Origin: an uncultured Bacillota bacterium
GTDB lineage: Bacteria; Bacillota; Clostridia; Peptostreptococcales; Anaerovoracaceae
Direction of reading: 5' to 3'
Assembly: GCA_946541435.1 (NCBI GenBank)
Contig: CAMNJK010000034.1
Span: forward strand, 1 to 10,717
Length of the DNA: 10,717 nucleotides
Part shown: one piece after another, positions 1-5,680 of the stretch
Position numbering within the stretch: the stretch's first letter is position 1
Layout: each line of letters begins with the position of its first letter
The notes under the pieces: generated by a model
The model's input: the letters and a program-made list of their open reading frames with translations, nothing else
What the model was told of the DNA's origin: nothing
The model's database searches: none
Program-made: the position numbers and the translations under genes

Positions 1-608
1 CTTCCGGTATTTCCGGAACGCCCCTGAAGTATCATCTTCAGAATGCCAAGGCCCACGGAGTGACCCAGAAGGAGATCGCTTCCATCCTGACACACATCGC
101 CTTTTATGTTGGATGGCCAAAGGTATTTCCGGTGTTCGGCCTTGCGAAGGATATCTGGGAAACCGGGGAGATGGATCCGGATTACGAAGATCCTGAAATG
201 AGAGCCCATGCAAAGAAGATGGTATTTCCCATCGGCGCGCCCAATGACGCCTATGCTGCGTATTTTGCAGGCAGGAGCTATCTTGCGCCGCTTTCGACGG
301 AACAGGTCGGTATATTCAATGTGACATTTGAACCGGGCTGCCGCAATAACTGGCATATCCATCATGCGGACCAGGGCGGGGGACAGATCCTCGTATGCCT
401 GGCGGGAGAAGGTTTCTATCAGGAGTGGGGCAAGGATGCGGTTTCACTGAAGCCCGGAGATATCATCAACATTCCCCAGGGGGTGAAACACTGGCATGGG
501 GCGGCTGCCGATTCCTGGTTCTCGCATCTTGCGGTTGAAGTTCCCGGTGAGAACAGTCGTGCGGAGTGGCTGGAACCGGTCAGCGATGAAGAGTATCAAA
601 AGCTCTGA
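1..608 (+). CDS. Carboxymuconolactone decarboxylase-like / cupin fusion protein (3' part)
   Basis: The reading frame is open from the window edge (first full codon at base 3) to TGA at 606-608, so the gene starts upstream and 201 residues are visible. The first 40 or so residues are the C-terminal helices of a carboxymuconolactone decarboxylase (AhpD-like) domain, with the typical run LTHIAFYVGWPK. After a linker comes a single cupin barrel. Its first motif has WHIHH followed by GGGQ (His codons 354-356 and 360-362, Gln 384-386), and the second has PGDIINIPQGVKHWHG (His 489-491 and 495-497). A Gln in place of the usual Glu ligand resembles the Mn-dependent cupins related to hydroxynitrile lyase from Granulicella, so a His-His-Gln-His metal site is likely. 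Proteins of this fused type are common in anaerobes and usually have no proven substrate. A GTG at base 60 is internal to the domain and is not a start. Family call is solid; reaction unknown. Confidence 0.85.
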   Translation, partial: SGISGTPLKYHLQNAKAHGVTQKEIASILTHIAFYVGWPKVFPVFGLAKDIWETGEMDPDYEDPEMRAHAKKMVFPIGAPNDAYAAYFAGRSYLAPLSTEQVGIFNVTFEPGCRNNWHIHHADQGGGQILVCLAGEGFYQEWGKDAVSLKPGDIINIPQGVKHWHGAAADSWFSHLAVEVPGENSRAEWLEPVSDEEYQKL

Positions 609-775
609 AGAGAAGAAATCGAATAGTTTTTTGTATTTTTTAATAAATATATGTGCTTTTTTCTGATGTGAATGGAACAAACCGTTGATTTTGGCGGCCG
701 AATATTATAAAATACGGAACTGTGCGTTAGTGTTATTCAAAAAAAGTATCACTTGCAAAGGGAGGCTATCGCTAT
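609..775 (+). other. AT-rich intergenic leader between cupin gene and symporter gene
   Basis: This gap is visibly richer in A and T than the coding DNA around it, with several T runs at about 624-660. I find no GC-rich hairpin that would make a clear terminator for the cupin gene. The second half carries a promoter (685-713) and a ribosome binding site (AAAGGGAGG, 757-765) for the following symporter gene. Confidence 0.6.
685..713 (+). promoter_or_regulatory. Sigma-A-type promoter for the symporter gene
   Basis: A -35 box TTGATT (685-690) and a -10 box TAAAAT (708-713) are separated by exactly 17 bases. The -35 matches consensus at four of six positions and the -10 at five of six. Transcription would begin near 720, giving a leader of about 55 bases before the ATG at 776. 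Overlapping TATTAT and TATAAA strings in the same stretch have worse spacing. Confidence 0.6.
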
Positions 776-2194
776 ATGCAACAACATCATCACCATCATC
801 ACCATCACAAGGAAAGAAGCTCATTTTCCGGCTCATTAGGCTTTGTCCTGGCGGCAGCAGGCAGCGCAGTCGGACTGGGGAACCTGTGGAGATTCCCATA
901 TCTGGCAGCAAAGGACGGGGGCGGACTGTTTCTGGTCGTCTACCTGATCCTGGTCGTGACCTTCGGTTTCACCCTGCTGATGAGTGAGTGCGGTATCGGA
1001 AGAAAGACCAAACAGAGCTCGCTTACTGCATACGGCGCGCTGGGAGGAAGCAAATGGAACTGGCTGGGCGTGATTTCCGCTGTCGTGCCGTTCTTCATCC
1101 TTCCCTACTATGCGGTCATCGGCGGCTGGGTCCTGAAATATGCCACAGTCTTTATTACGGGGCAGGGAGTTGCCGCTGCGGATGATTCCTTCTTCGGAGG
1201 CTTCATCACCGGAAATGTGCAGCCAATCATCTTTAATGTGATTTTCCTTGGCGCAACGGCTGTGATCGTTTACAGAGGTGTGAATAAGGGCATCGAGGCG
1301 ATCTCGAAGGTCCTGATGCCGATCCTTCTGATCATGGTGCTTGGAATTTCGATTTTTGCACTGACAGTCCACGGCGGACCGGAAACAGCCGGCCGCACCG
1401 GACTCGACGGATTCCTCGTATATATCATTCCGGATCTTCACGGGCTGACATTCAGAGGTTTCTGTTATGTGGTCATGGATGCCATGGGACAGCTCTTCTA
1501 CAGCATCAGTGTCGCCATGGGTATCATGGTTACTTACTCCTCCTACTTCAGGGACGAGGAGAATCTTGTGAAGAGCGTCAACCGCGTTGAGTTCTTTGAC
1601 ACACTGGTTGCTTTCCTGGCAGGTGTCATGATCATCCCGGTAGTATTCGTATTCATGGGAAAAGAAGGCATGGGATCCGCTGGCCCGGGACTCATGTTTG
1701 TGGCGATCCCCAAGGTATTCGCCCAGATGGGGCATGTGGGAACTGTTGTAGGCATCGCATTCTTCCTGATGGTCATCATGGCAGCTCTGACCAGCTGCGT
1801 ATCCATTATGGAAGCGGTGGTGGCAGGACTCATGGACAAGTTCGGCTGGAGCCGGAAGAAGGCAACTTTGATCGAAACTGCTGTCAGTATGGCGCTGGGC
1901 ATTCTGGTATGCCTGGGTTACAATGTGCTCTACTTTGAGTACACCCTGCCCAACGGCGCAGTCGGCCAGATCCTGGATATCTTCGATTACGCCACCAACA
2001 ACGTGCTGATGCCTGTCGTTGCTATCGGTACCTGCCTGCTGATCGGCTGGGCTGTGAAGCCGAAGACCATCATTGATGAAGCGACAAAGAACGGCGAAGT
2101 CTTTGGCCGCAAGACCCTGTACATCGTCATGGTCAAGTTTGTTGCGCCGATCCTGCTGGCCTTCCTGCTCCTGAGCGCCTTCGGCATCCTGTAG
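776..2194 (+). CDS. Neurotransmitter:sodium symporter (NSS/SNF) family transporter
   Basis: This is a 472-residue polytopic membrane protein of the LeuT-fold NSS family, which drives amino acid or amine uptake with sodium. The TM1 signature GSAVGLGNLWRFPY is at about residues 29-42, with N36 at the LeuT Na1-site Asn position and R39 at the extracellular gate Arg. TM6 has GQLFYSISVAMG, the unwound substrate-binding helix. TM8 has AALTSC (336-341), where T339 and S340 match LeuT Na2-site residues. Eleven or twelve helices are expected and the length is normal for bacterial members. The start is fixed by GGGAGG ten bases upstream of ATG and by the lack of another start before TM1. The N-terminus is odd: residues 4-11 are eight consecutive histidines. 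It has its own promoter and terminator, so it is probably monocistronic. The substrate cannot be read from the sequence; bacterial members often take amino acids such as tryptophan, tyrosine or leucine. Confidence 0.93.
   Translation: MQQHHHHHHHHKERSSFSGSLGFVLAAAGSAVGLGNLWRFPYLAAKDGGGLFLVVYLILVVTFGFTLLMSECGIGRKTKQSSLTAYGALGGSKWNWLGVISAVVPFFILPYYAVIGGWVLKYATVFITGQGVAAADDSFFGGFITGNVQPIIFNVIFLGATAVIVYRGVNKGIEAISKVLMPILLIMVLGISIFALTVHGGPETAGRTGLDGFLVYIIPDLHGLTFRGFCYVVMDAMGQLFYSISVAMGIMVTYSSYFRDEENLVKSVNRVEFFDTLVAFLAGVMIIPVVFVFMGKEGMGSAGPGLMFVAIPKVFAQMGHVGTVVGIAFFLMVIMAALTSCVSIMEAVVAGLMDKFGWSRKKATLIETAVSMALGILVCLGYNVLYFEYTLPNGAVGQILDIFDYATNNVLMPVVAIGTCLLIGWAVKPKTIIDEATKNGEVFGRKTLYIVMVKFVAPILLAFLLLSAFGIL
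785..808 (+). repeat. Histidine codon repeat (eight CAT/CAC codons)
   Basis: Eight consecutive His codons follow Met-Gln-Gln. The codon order is CAT CAT CAC twice, then CAT CAC, so the DNA is also a short 9-base tandem repeat. Slippage would change the number of histidines without breaking the frame. The tract lies in the cytosolic N-terminal tail, before TM1. Confidence 0.95.
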
Positions 2195-2236
2195 AACAGG
2201 AACCGCCCGATGTAAAAACACAGATTCAGATAAGCG

Positions 2237-2276
2237 AAAGGCTGCGCTGCCCGGGAAGGGCGGCGCGGTCTTTTTT
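2237..2276 (+). terminator. Rho-independent terminator after the symporter gene
   Basis: The arm at 2241-2252 (GCTGCGCTGCCC) pairs with 2258-2269 (GGGCGGCGCGGT) over 12 base pairs including G-U pairs, around the loop GGGAA. G2240 with C2270 and three A-T pairs extend the stem. A run of six T at 2271-2276 follows. It lies 43 bases after the symporter stop and separates that gene from the lipoprotein gene. Confidence 0.9.
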
Positions 2277-2314
2277 CAGAGACGGAGTTTTTTGTTTCCT
2301 TTAACTGCGCCCTC

Positions 2315-2323
2315 TGCTAAAAT
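2315..2323 (+). promoter_or_regulatory. Extended -10 promoter for the prephenate dehydratase-like gene
   Basis: TGCTAAAAT combines the TGn extension with a -10 box matching consensus at five of six positions. The -35 region 17 bases upstream (TTTCCT, 2295-2300) is poor, which is tolerated by extended -10 promoters. Transcription would start near 2330, about 29 bases before the ATG and just after the upstream terminator. Confidence 0.5.
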
Positions 2324-2358
2324 GAAGCCGTACAGGATACAGCAAAGAGGCTTAAACA

Positions 2359-3309
2359 ATGAAAAGAATCAAAAAAACACTGGGACTGGTATTTGCCGCG
2401 TTTCTGATCGCCGCCGCTGCCGCGGGCTGCGGCACGAAAGCAGAGAAAGCGGAAACCGGTCAGGAAAAAGACACATCTCTGTCGCAGGCGCTGGCGGATG
2501 CCAGGGTCTCGTATCTTGGCCCGAAGGGGACCTACACCGAAGAGGCGACACAGTATTTCTTTCCCAGGGCGGCGGAGCTGATTCCGGAGCCCACAGTCCT
2601 GGAAGCCATCGTGGATCTGGCGGAGGGCAGAGCGGATTATGCGGTCATTCCCCAGGAGAATACCATCGGGGGAGCGGTGACGGAATATGTGGACGCTCTC
2701 ATTACAGAGGAAAATATTTTTGTCGCCGGAGAGATCGTCATCCCCATCAGCCAGACGCTGATGGGCGTTCCAGGGGCATCTTTGGATGACATCGAACTGG
2801 TCTGTTCTCATGCCCAGGGAATCAAACAGACCAGTGAATGGAGAAAGGAACATCTGCCCGGGGCAGACACCAGAGAAATGGACAGCACGGCCGCGGCGGC
2901 AAGCTATGTTGCCGAGACCGGGGACAAAACCATTGCGGCCATCGCGGCGCCGGGAGCGGCTGACCTCTACGGCCTTTCGGTGCTGGCGGAAAACGTCCAG
3001 ATCACGGATGCCAACAAGACCAGATTTTATGTGCTGTCTGCCACTGCCCCGGAAAGGGAAGGCCGGACCCATGCCGCCTTTGTGGCGGACTGTGAGGCGA
3101 ACCTCATCGATGACATCATCGTGACCATTCATGAGACCGGGCTGGAGTTTGTGACCATCCATGACCGGCCGGAGGGCAGCCATCTGGGGGCCTACCGCTA
3201 TATCATAGAAACAGTGAATGAGGATGGGATCACAGAGAAGGCGCTGAAGACCATCGAGGATATTCCGGAAGTCCGCTGCCTGGGGACCTTCGATGTTATT
3301 GAAAAGTGA
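2359..3309 (+). CDS. Predicted lipoprotein with prephenate dehydratase and ACT-like domains
   Basis: Residues 1-24 form a lipoprotein signal: a basic start (MKRIKK), a hydrophobic stretch, and AAGC with Cys24 as the likely lipidated residue. A short linker leads to a full prephenate dehydratase domain. It has YLGPKGTYTEEAT from residue 52, then PQENTIGGAV, SHAQGIKQ, DSTAAAA, and the catalytic TRF motif at 221-223. In this family the enzyme converts prephenate to phenylpyruvate, normally in the cytosol. The last 75 or so residues align with the regulatory ACT domain: HDRPEGS stands where the family has ESRP, and LGTFDV ends it. The Gly-Ala-Leu stretch that normally helps bind phenylalanine is not recognisable. 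Start: ATG with AAAGAGG eight bases upstream. Domain assignment is strong; export is inferred from the signal, whose -3 residue is Ala rather than Leu. Cytosolic retention by an uncleaved anchor is a less likely alternative. Confidence 0.88.
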   Translation: MKRIKKTLGLVFAAFLIAAAAAGCGTKAEKAETGQEKDTSLSQALADARVSYLGPKGTYTEEATQYFFPRAAELIPEPTVLEAIVDLAEGRADYAVIPQENTIGGAVTEYVDALITEENIFVAGEIVIPISQTLMGVPGASLDDIELVCSHAQGIKQTSEWRKEHLPGADTREMDSTAAAASYVAETGDKTIAAIAAPGAADLYGLSVLAENVQITDANKTRFYVLSATAPEREGRTHAAFVADCEANLIDDIIVTIHETGLEFVTIHDRPEGSHLGAYRYIIETVNEDGITEKALKTIEDIPEVRCLGTFDVIEK

Positions 3310-3351
3310 AGGAGATCACGGAAAACTGCGGTTATTCCTCCGCCACTTTTT
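3306..3351 (+). terminator. Possible weak terminator after the lipoprotein gene
   Basis: GTG and GGAG (3306-3308, 3311-3314) can pair with CTCC and CAC (3338-3341, 3344-3346), directly followed by five T (3347-3351). An alternative inner stem pairs GCGG (3328-3331) with CCGC (3340-3343). The stems are short and interrupted and overlap the stop codon, so read-through into the downstream gene is quite possible. Confidence 0.25.
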
Positions 3352-3404
3352 ATCGGCAGCCCAGGGACAAGTTCAACAGGGCATAAACCGGCAGGGATTA
3401 AACG

Positions 3405-3432
3405 AGCAAAGGCAGGAAAAGCAAAGGCAGGA
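3405..3432 (+). repeat. 13-base tandem direct repeat upstream of the CDF gene
   Basis: The sequence AGCAAAGGCAGGA occurs at 3405-3417 and again at 3420-3432, a period of 15. Each copy contains a purine-rich GGCAGGA resembling a ribosome binding site, and the second ends 14 bases before the ATG. It lies in a 137-base gap with no other clear promoter. Confidence 0.8.
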
Positions 3433-3446
3433 GAAACGGGAGACAT

Positions 3447-4556
3447 ATGGATAGAAGCAAAAGAATCGTCAGAACCAGCGTGATAGGGATCCTGGCAAAT
3501 GTGCTGCTGGCCGCCTTCAAGGCGGTGGTAGGACTTGCGGCCAATTCTGTGGCCATCGTACTGGACGCGGTGAACAACCTGAGCGATGCGCTGTCATCGC
3601 TGATCACCATCGTGGGAACGAAACTGGCGGGGAAGGAACCCGACCGCAAGCATCCACTGGGATACGGCAGGATCGAGTATCTGAGCGCCATGATCATTTC
3701 CGCCATCGTGCTGTACGCCGGTGTCACTGCTTTGGTGGAGTCGGTGAAGAAGATCCTGCATCCCTCCACCCCGGATTATTCCACGGTGGCCCTGATCATC
3801 GTGGCGGCAGCTGTCCTGGTGAAGATCCTGCTGGGCAGGTACGTGAAGGGTGTGGGCGAGAAAGTGGACTCCGATTCTCTGGTGGCATCCGGCAAGGACG
3901 CCATGTTCGATGCTGTCCTGTCCGCGTCCACACTGGCCGCGGCCATCGTGTTCATCACCACCGGCATCAGCCTGGAAGCCTGGCTGGGCGCGGTGATCGC
4001 CCTCTTCATCGTCAAGGCGGGGATCGAGATGCTGCGGGATACCATCAGCGAGATCCTGGGAGAGCGGGTGAGCGCGGAACTGGCCAGAGATATCCGCAGA
4101 TCCATCCGGGAGTTTCCCGAGGTCCGGGGTGTCTACGACCTCTTCATCAGCAATTACGGGCCGGATAAAATGGTAGGCTCCGTCCACATCGAAGTGGCGG
4201 AGGACATGACCGCCCGGGACCTGGACCGGCTGCAGCGGGAGATCGTCAGCAAGGTCTACCAGGACCACAATGTGGGCATGACAGGGATCTCCGTCTACTC
4301 AGTCAATACCGATAACACGGACGCGGGCAGGATGCGCAGGAAGATCATCGCCATGGCGCAGCAGGAGGAGTACATCCTGCAGATCCACGGCTTCTATCTG
4401 GAAGAGGAAGAGAAGCGCATGCGTTTTGACGCGGTCCTGGATTTTGACGCCCCGGACAAGGCGGCCCTTTGCAGCGCTTTCGCGGAAAAAGTCAAAGAAA
4501 AATATCCGGGATATGATGTTTCCATCACCCCGGATTACGATCTGGCGGATCTGTAA
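3447..4556 (+). CDS. Cation diffusion facilitator (CDF) family metal exporter, Mn-type site
   Basis: This is a 369-residue membrane protein of the CDF family, which exports divalent metals from the cytosol in exchange for protons. Helix 2 carries LDAVNNLSDALSS, placing N43 and D47 at metal site A. Helix 5 carries GKDAMFD with D151 and D155. The family loop motif HPLGYGRIEYLS is at 69-80. An N-D-D-D quartet is seen in manganese-type CDFs, while zinc types usually have a His in helix 5, so Mn (or Fe) is the better guess. The first cytosolic domain covers about 225-290. A second segment (309-369) has a similar strand-helix-strand pattern and may be a second copy. The start ATG has GGGAG only four bases upstream and AGGAG 13 bases upstream, so initiation may be weak. 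It could be co-transcribed with the lipoprotein gene 137 bases upstream, but no functional link is evident. Confidence 0.92.
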   Translation: MDRSKRIVRTSVIGILANVLLAAFKAVVGLAANSVAIVLDAVNNLSDALSSLITIVGTKLAGKEPDRKHPLGYGRIEYLSAMIISAIVLYAGVTALVESVKKILHPSTPDYSTVALIIVAAAVLVKILLGRYVKGVGEKVDSDSLVASGKDAMFDAVLSASTLAAAIVFITTGISLEAWLGAVIALFIVKAGIEMLRDTISEILGERVSAELARDIRRSIREFPEVRGVYDLFISNYGPDKMVGSVHIEVAEDMTARDLDRLQREIVSKVYQDHNVGMTGISVYSVNTDNTDAGRMRRKIIAMAQQEEYILQIHGFYLEEEEKRMRFDAVLDFDAPDKAALCSAFAEKVKEKYPGYDVSITPDYDLADL

Positions 4557-4591
4557 ATAACAATAGACAGGATGAAGAGATAAGGCCTCTG

Positions 4592-5527
4592 TCATTCTGT
4601 AAACGGAAGGCCAAGGTAATCGCACAGACCCTTGGCAAAGCCCTTGCCGTATTCGTCTGTTTTGTTCCGGAGCAGCTTGTTGTCTTTCTTGATGTTGCCG
4701 GTCTCGAACAGACAGGCGGGGCAGTGGACCTTACTGCTGTTGAGGGTAGTGAGGTCTTTTCTTTTTTCCAGGCCCCGGTCGTCGATGGAGACGAATTCAT
4801 GAACACCCCGGTTCAGGGCCCTGGCCAGCTTTTTCTGTGCCTTGGTCCGGAAGAGGGGCAGGGTGCCCGCGTCTTCGAAGGCAGCGTCACAGTGGATGTT
4901 CAGGAAGGCGCTGACAGAATGACTGTCCAGGAAATCCAGCGTGTAGTTCAGATTCCGGTTGTTGTCGTCGTAGGCATCGGTATAGACATAGATGCCGTTT
5001 TCTTTGAGATGATCACAGGTGGCTTTGGCAATGGGGATCATCAGCTTCGCTTCCTGGTAGCCGTTCCAGGAGCAGCCCGGATCCCAGGCGCCGTCGGTGC
5101 CGATGCCGTGACCGGTCTCCACATAGACCCGGGTCACGGTGGTGAATTCCGGGGAGGCGGACATGGCCGTGCGGCTGCTGTCATTGAATCCCCGTACATA
5201 GTAATAGTACGCGCGGCCGGACTCCGCTGTTTTATCCGTAAAGGACCGCCCGGTCACCTTCTTGCGGTTCAGCTTTTCTTTGGCCCCGTCCGGTGCTGTG
5301 GCGCGCCAGACTTTGTAGTAATCGGCCCCGGGGACCTTCTTCCAGGTGATCCTGGTGTTGGGGCCGGAAGTCTTCGCCTTGACTTCCAGGGTGATCCCGG
5401 ACAGATCCTTGCTGTCCCCGGCAGCGAACACCGCGGACGAAGGGTCCCAAAGAGACCAGCCGGCCAGAAGAAGCATGAGGCACAGGGCCGCCGCCGTATA
5501 TCGGATAAGACGAATCGTTTGTTTCAT
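4592..5527 (-). CDS. Exported FnIII-domain N-acetylmuramoyl-L-alanine amidase (Amidase_3)
   Basis: The 311-residue product should cut the bond between muramic acid and the peptide stem in peptidoglycan, outside the membrane. Residues 1-36 form a signal peptide ending VFAA. A fibronectin type III domain covers about 44-130 (ITWKKVPGADYYKVWR, then YYYYVRGFN). The zinc amidase covers about 133-308. Metal ligands appear as H140 (ETGHG), E159 (YQEAKL) and H212 (NIHCDA), with catalytic E275 in LFETGNI, so the site looks complete. No cell-wall-binding repeats or LPXTG anchor are present, so it is probably secreted or held by the FnIII domain. A CPAC pair (C269, C272) sits just before the catalytic Glu. 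The start has GGGAGGAAAG ahead of ATG on the - strand. It converges with the CDF gene, with 35 bases between the stops and no clear terminator, and diverges from the YhgE operon. Confidence 0.92.
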   Translation of the reverse strand: MKQTIRLIRYTAAALCLMLLLAGWSLWDPSSAVFAAGDSKDLSGITLEVKAKTSGPNTRITWKKVPGADYYKVWRATAPDGAKEKLNRKKVTGRSFTDKTAESGRAYYYYVRGFNDSSRTAMSASPEFTTVTRVYVETGHGIGTDGAWDPGCSWNGYQEAKLMIPIAKATCDHLKENGIYVYTDAYDDNNRNLNYTLDFLDSHSVSAFLNIHCDAAFEDAGTLPLFRTKAQKKLARALNRGVHEFVSIDDRGLEKRKDLTTLNSSKVHCPACLFETGNIKKDNKLLRNKTDEYGKGFAKGLCDYLGLPFTE

Positions 5528-5550
5528 GGATTTCTTTCCTCCCTGCGCCT

Positions 5551-5559
5551 ATTGTAGCA
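5551..5559 (-). promoter_or_regulatory. Extended -10 promoter for the amidase gene
   Basis: Read on the - strand, the sequence is TGCTACAAT: the TGn extension plus a -10 matching consensus at five of six positions. No good -35 is visible around 5573-5580. Transcription would begin near 5544, leaving a very short leader in which the ribosome binding site (5539-5544) lies close to the transcript's 5' end. Confidence 0.45.
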
Positions 5560-5622
5560 GACTTCGCCGGAAAATGGGAGAAGGGGAGAATGGAAAAACA
5601 TGATCGGCCCGGGTGATTTCTA

Positions 5623-5631
5623 TGGTATAAT
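5623..5631 (+). promoter_or_regulatory. Extended -10 promoter for the YhgE/Pip operon
   Basis: TGGTATAAT is a perfect extended -10 element, with no convincing -35 at 5603-5608. Transcription would start near 5638, giving a leader of about 43 bases before the TTG start at 5681. It lies back to back with the amidase promoter, about 65 bases apart, so one regulator bound between them could control both. Confidence 0.65.
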
Positions 5632-5680
5632 ATTCAGGATTATAAGCACTTCAGGAAAGACTGAGAAGGGGAAGTATCAG

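Noticed and set aside
785..808. Octahistidine codons as an engineered affinity tag from a vector
   Set aside because: The tract sits behind a native-looking promoter and ribosome binding site and between ordinary chromosomal genes, with no vector sequence such as a protease site or multiple cloning site nearby.
836..2221. Long open frame on the - strand (461 codons) opposite the symporter
   Set aside because: It is rich in His, Gln, Asp and Cys with no hydrophobic or domain pattern, and lies fully antisense to a gene with clear family motifs. It is a by-product of codon bias in GC-rich DNA.
2317..3183. - strand open frame (288 codons) opposite the prephenate dehydratase-like gene
   Set aside because: Arg/Gly-rich shadow of a gene with well-conserved motifs; no own ribosome binding site noted.
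4566..4593. Short inverted repeat GACAG/CTGTC between the CDF and amidase stop codons
   Set aside because: Only five or six pairs with a loop of about 17 bases and no T run on either strand; not enough to call a bidirectional terminator.
4724..5557. + strand open frame (277 codons) opposite the amidase
   Set aside because: The amidase on the - strand has a signal peptide and all metal ligands; the opposite frame is Gly/Val-rich with no domain pattern.
5600..5680. ATG 5600 as the start of the first YhgE gene
   Set aside because: It lies upstream of a perfect extended -10 element, and the alignment with the second copy favours TTG 5681.
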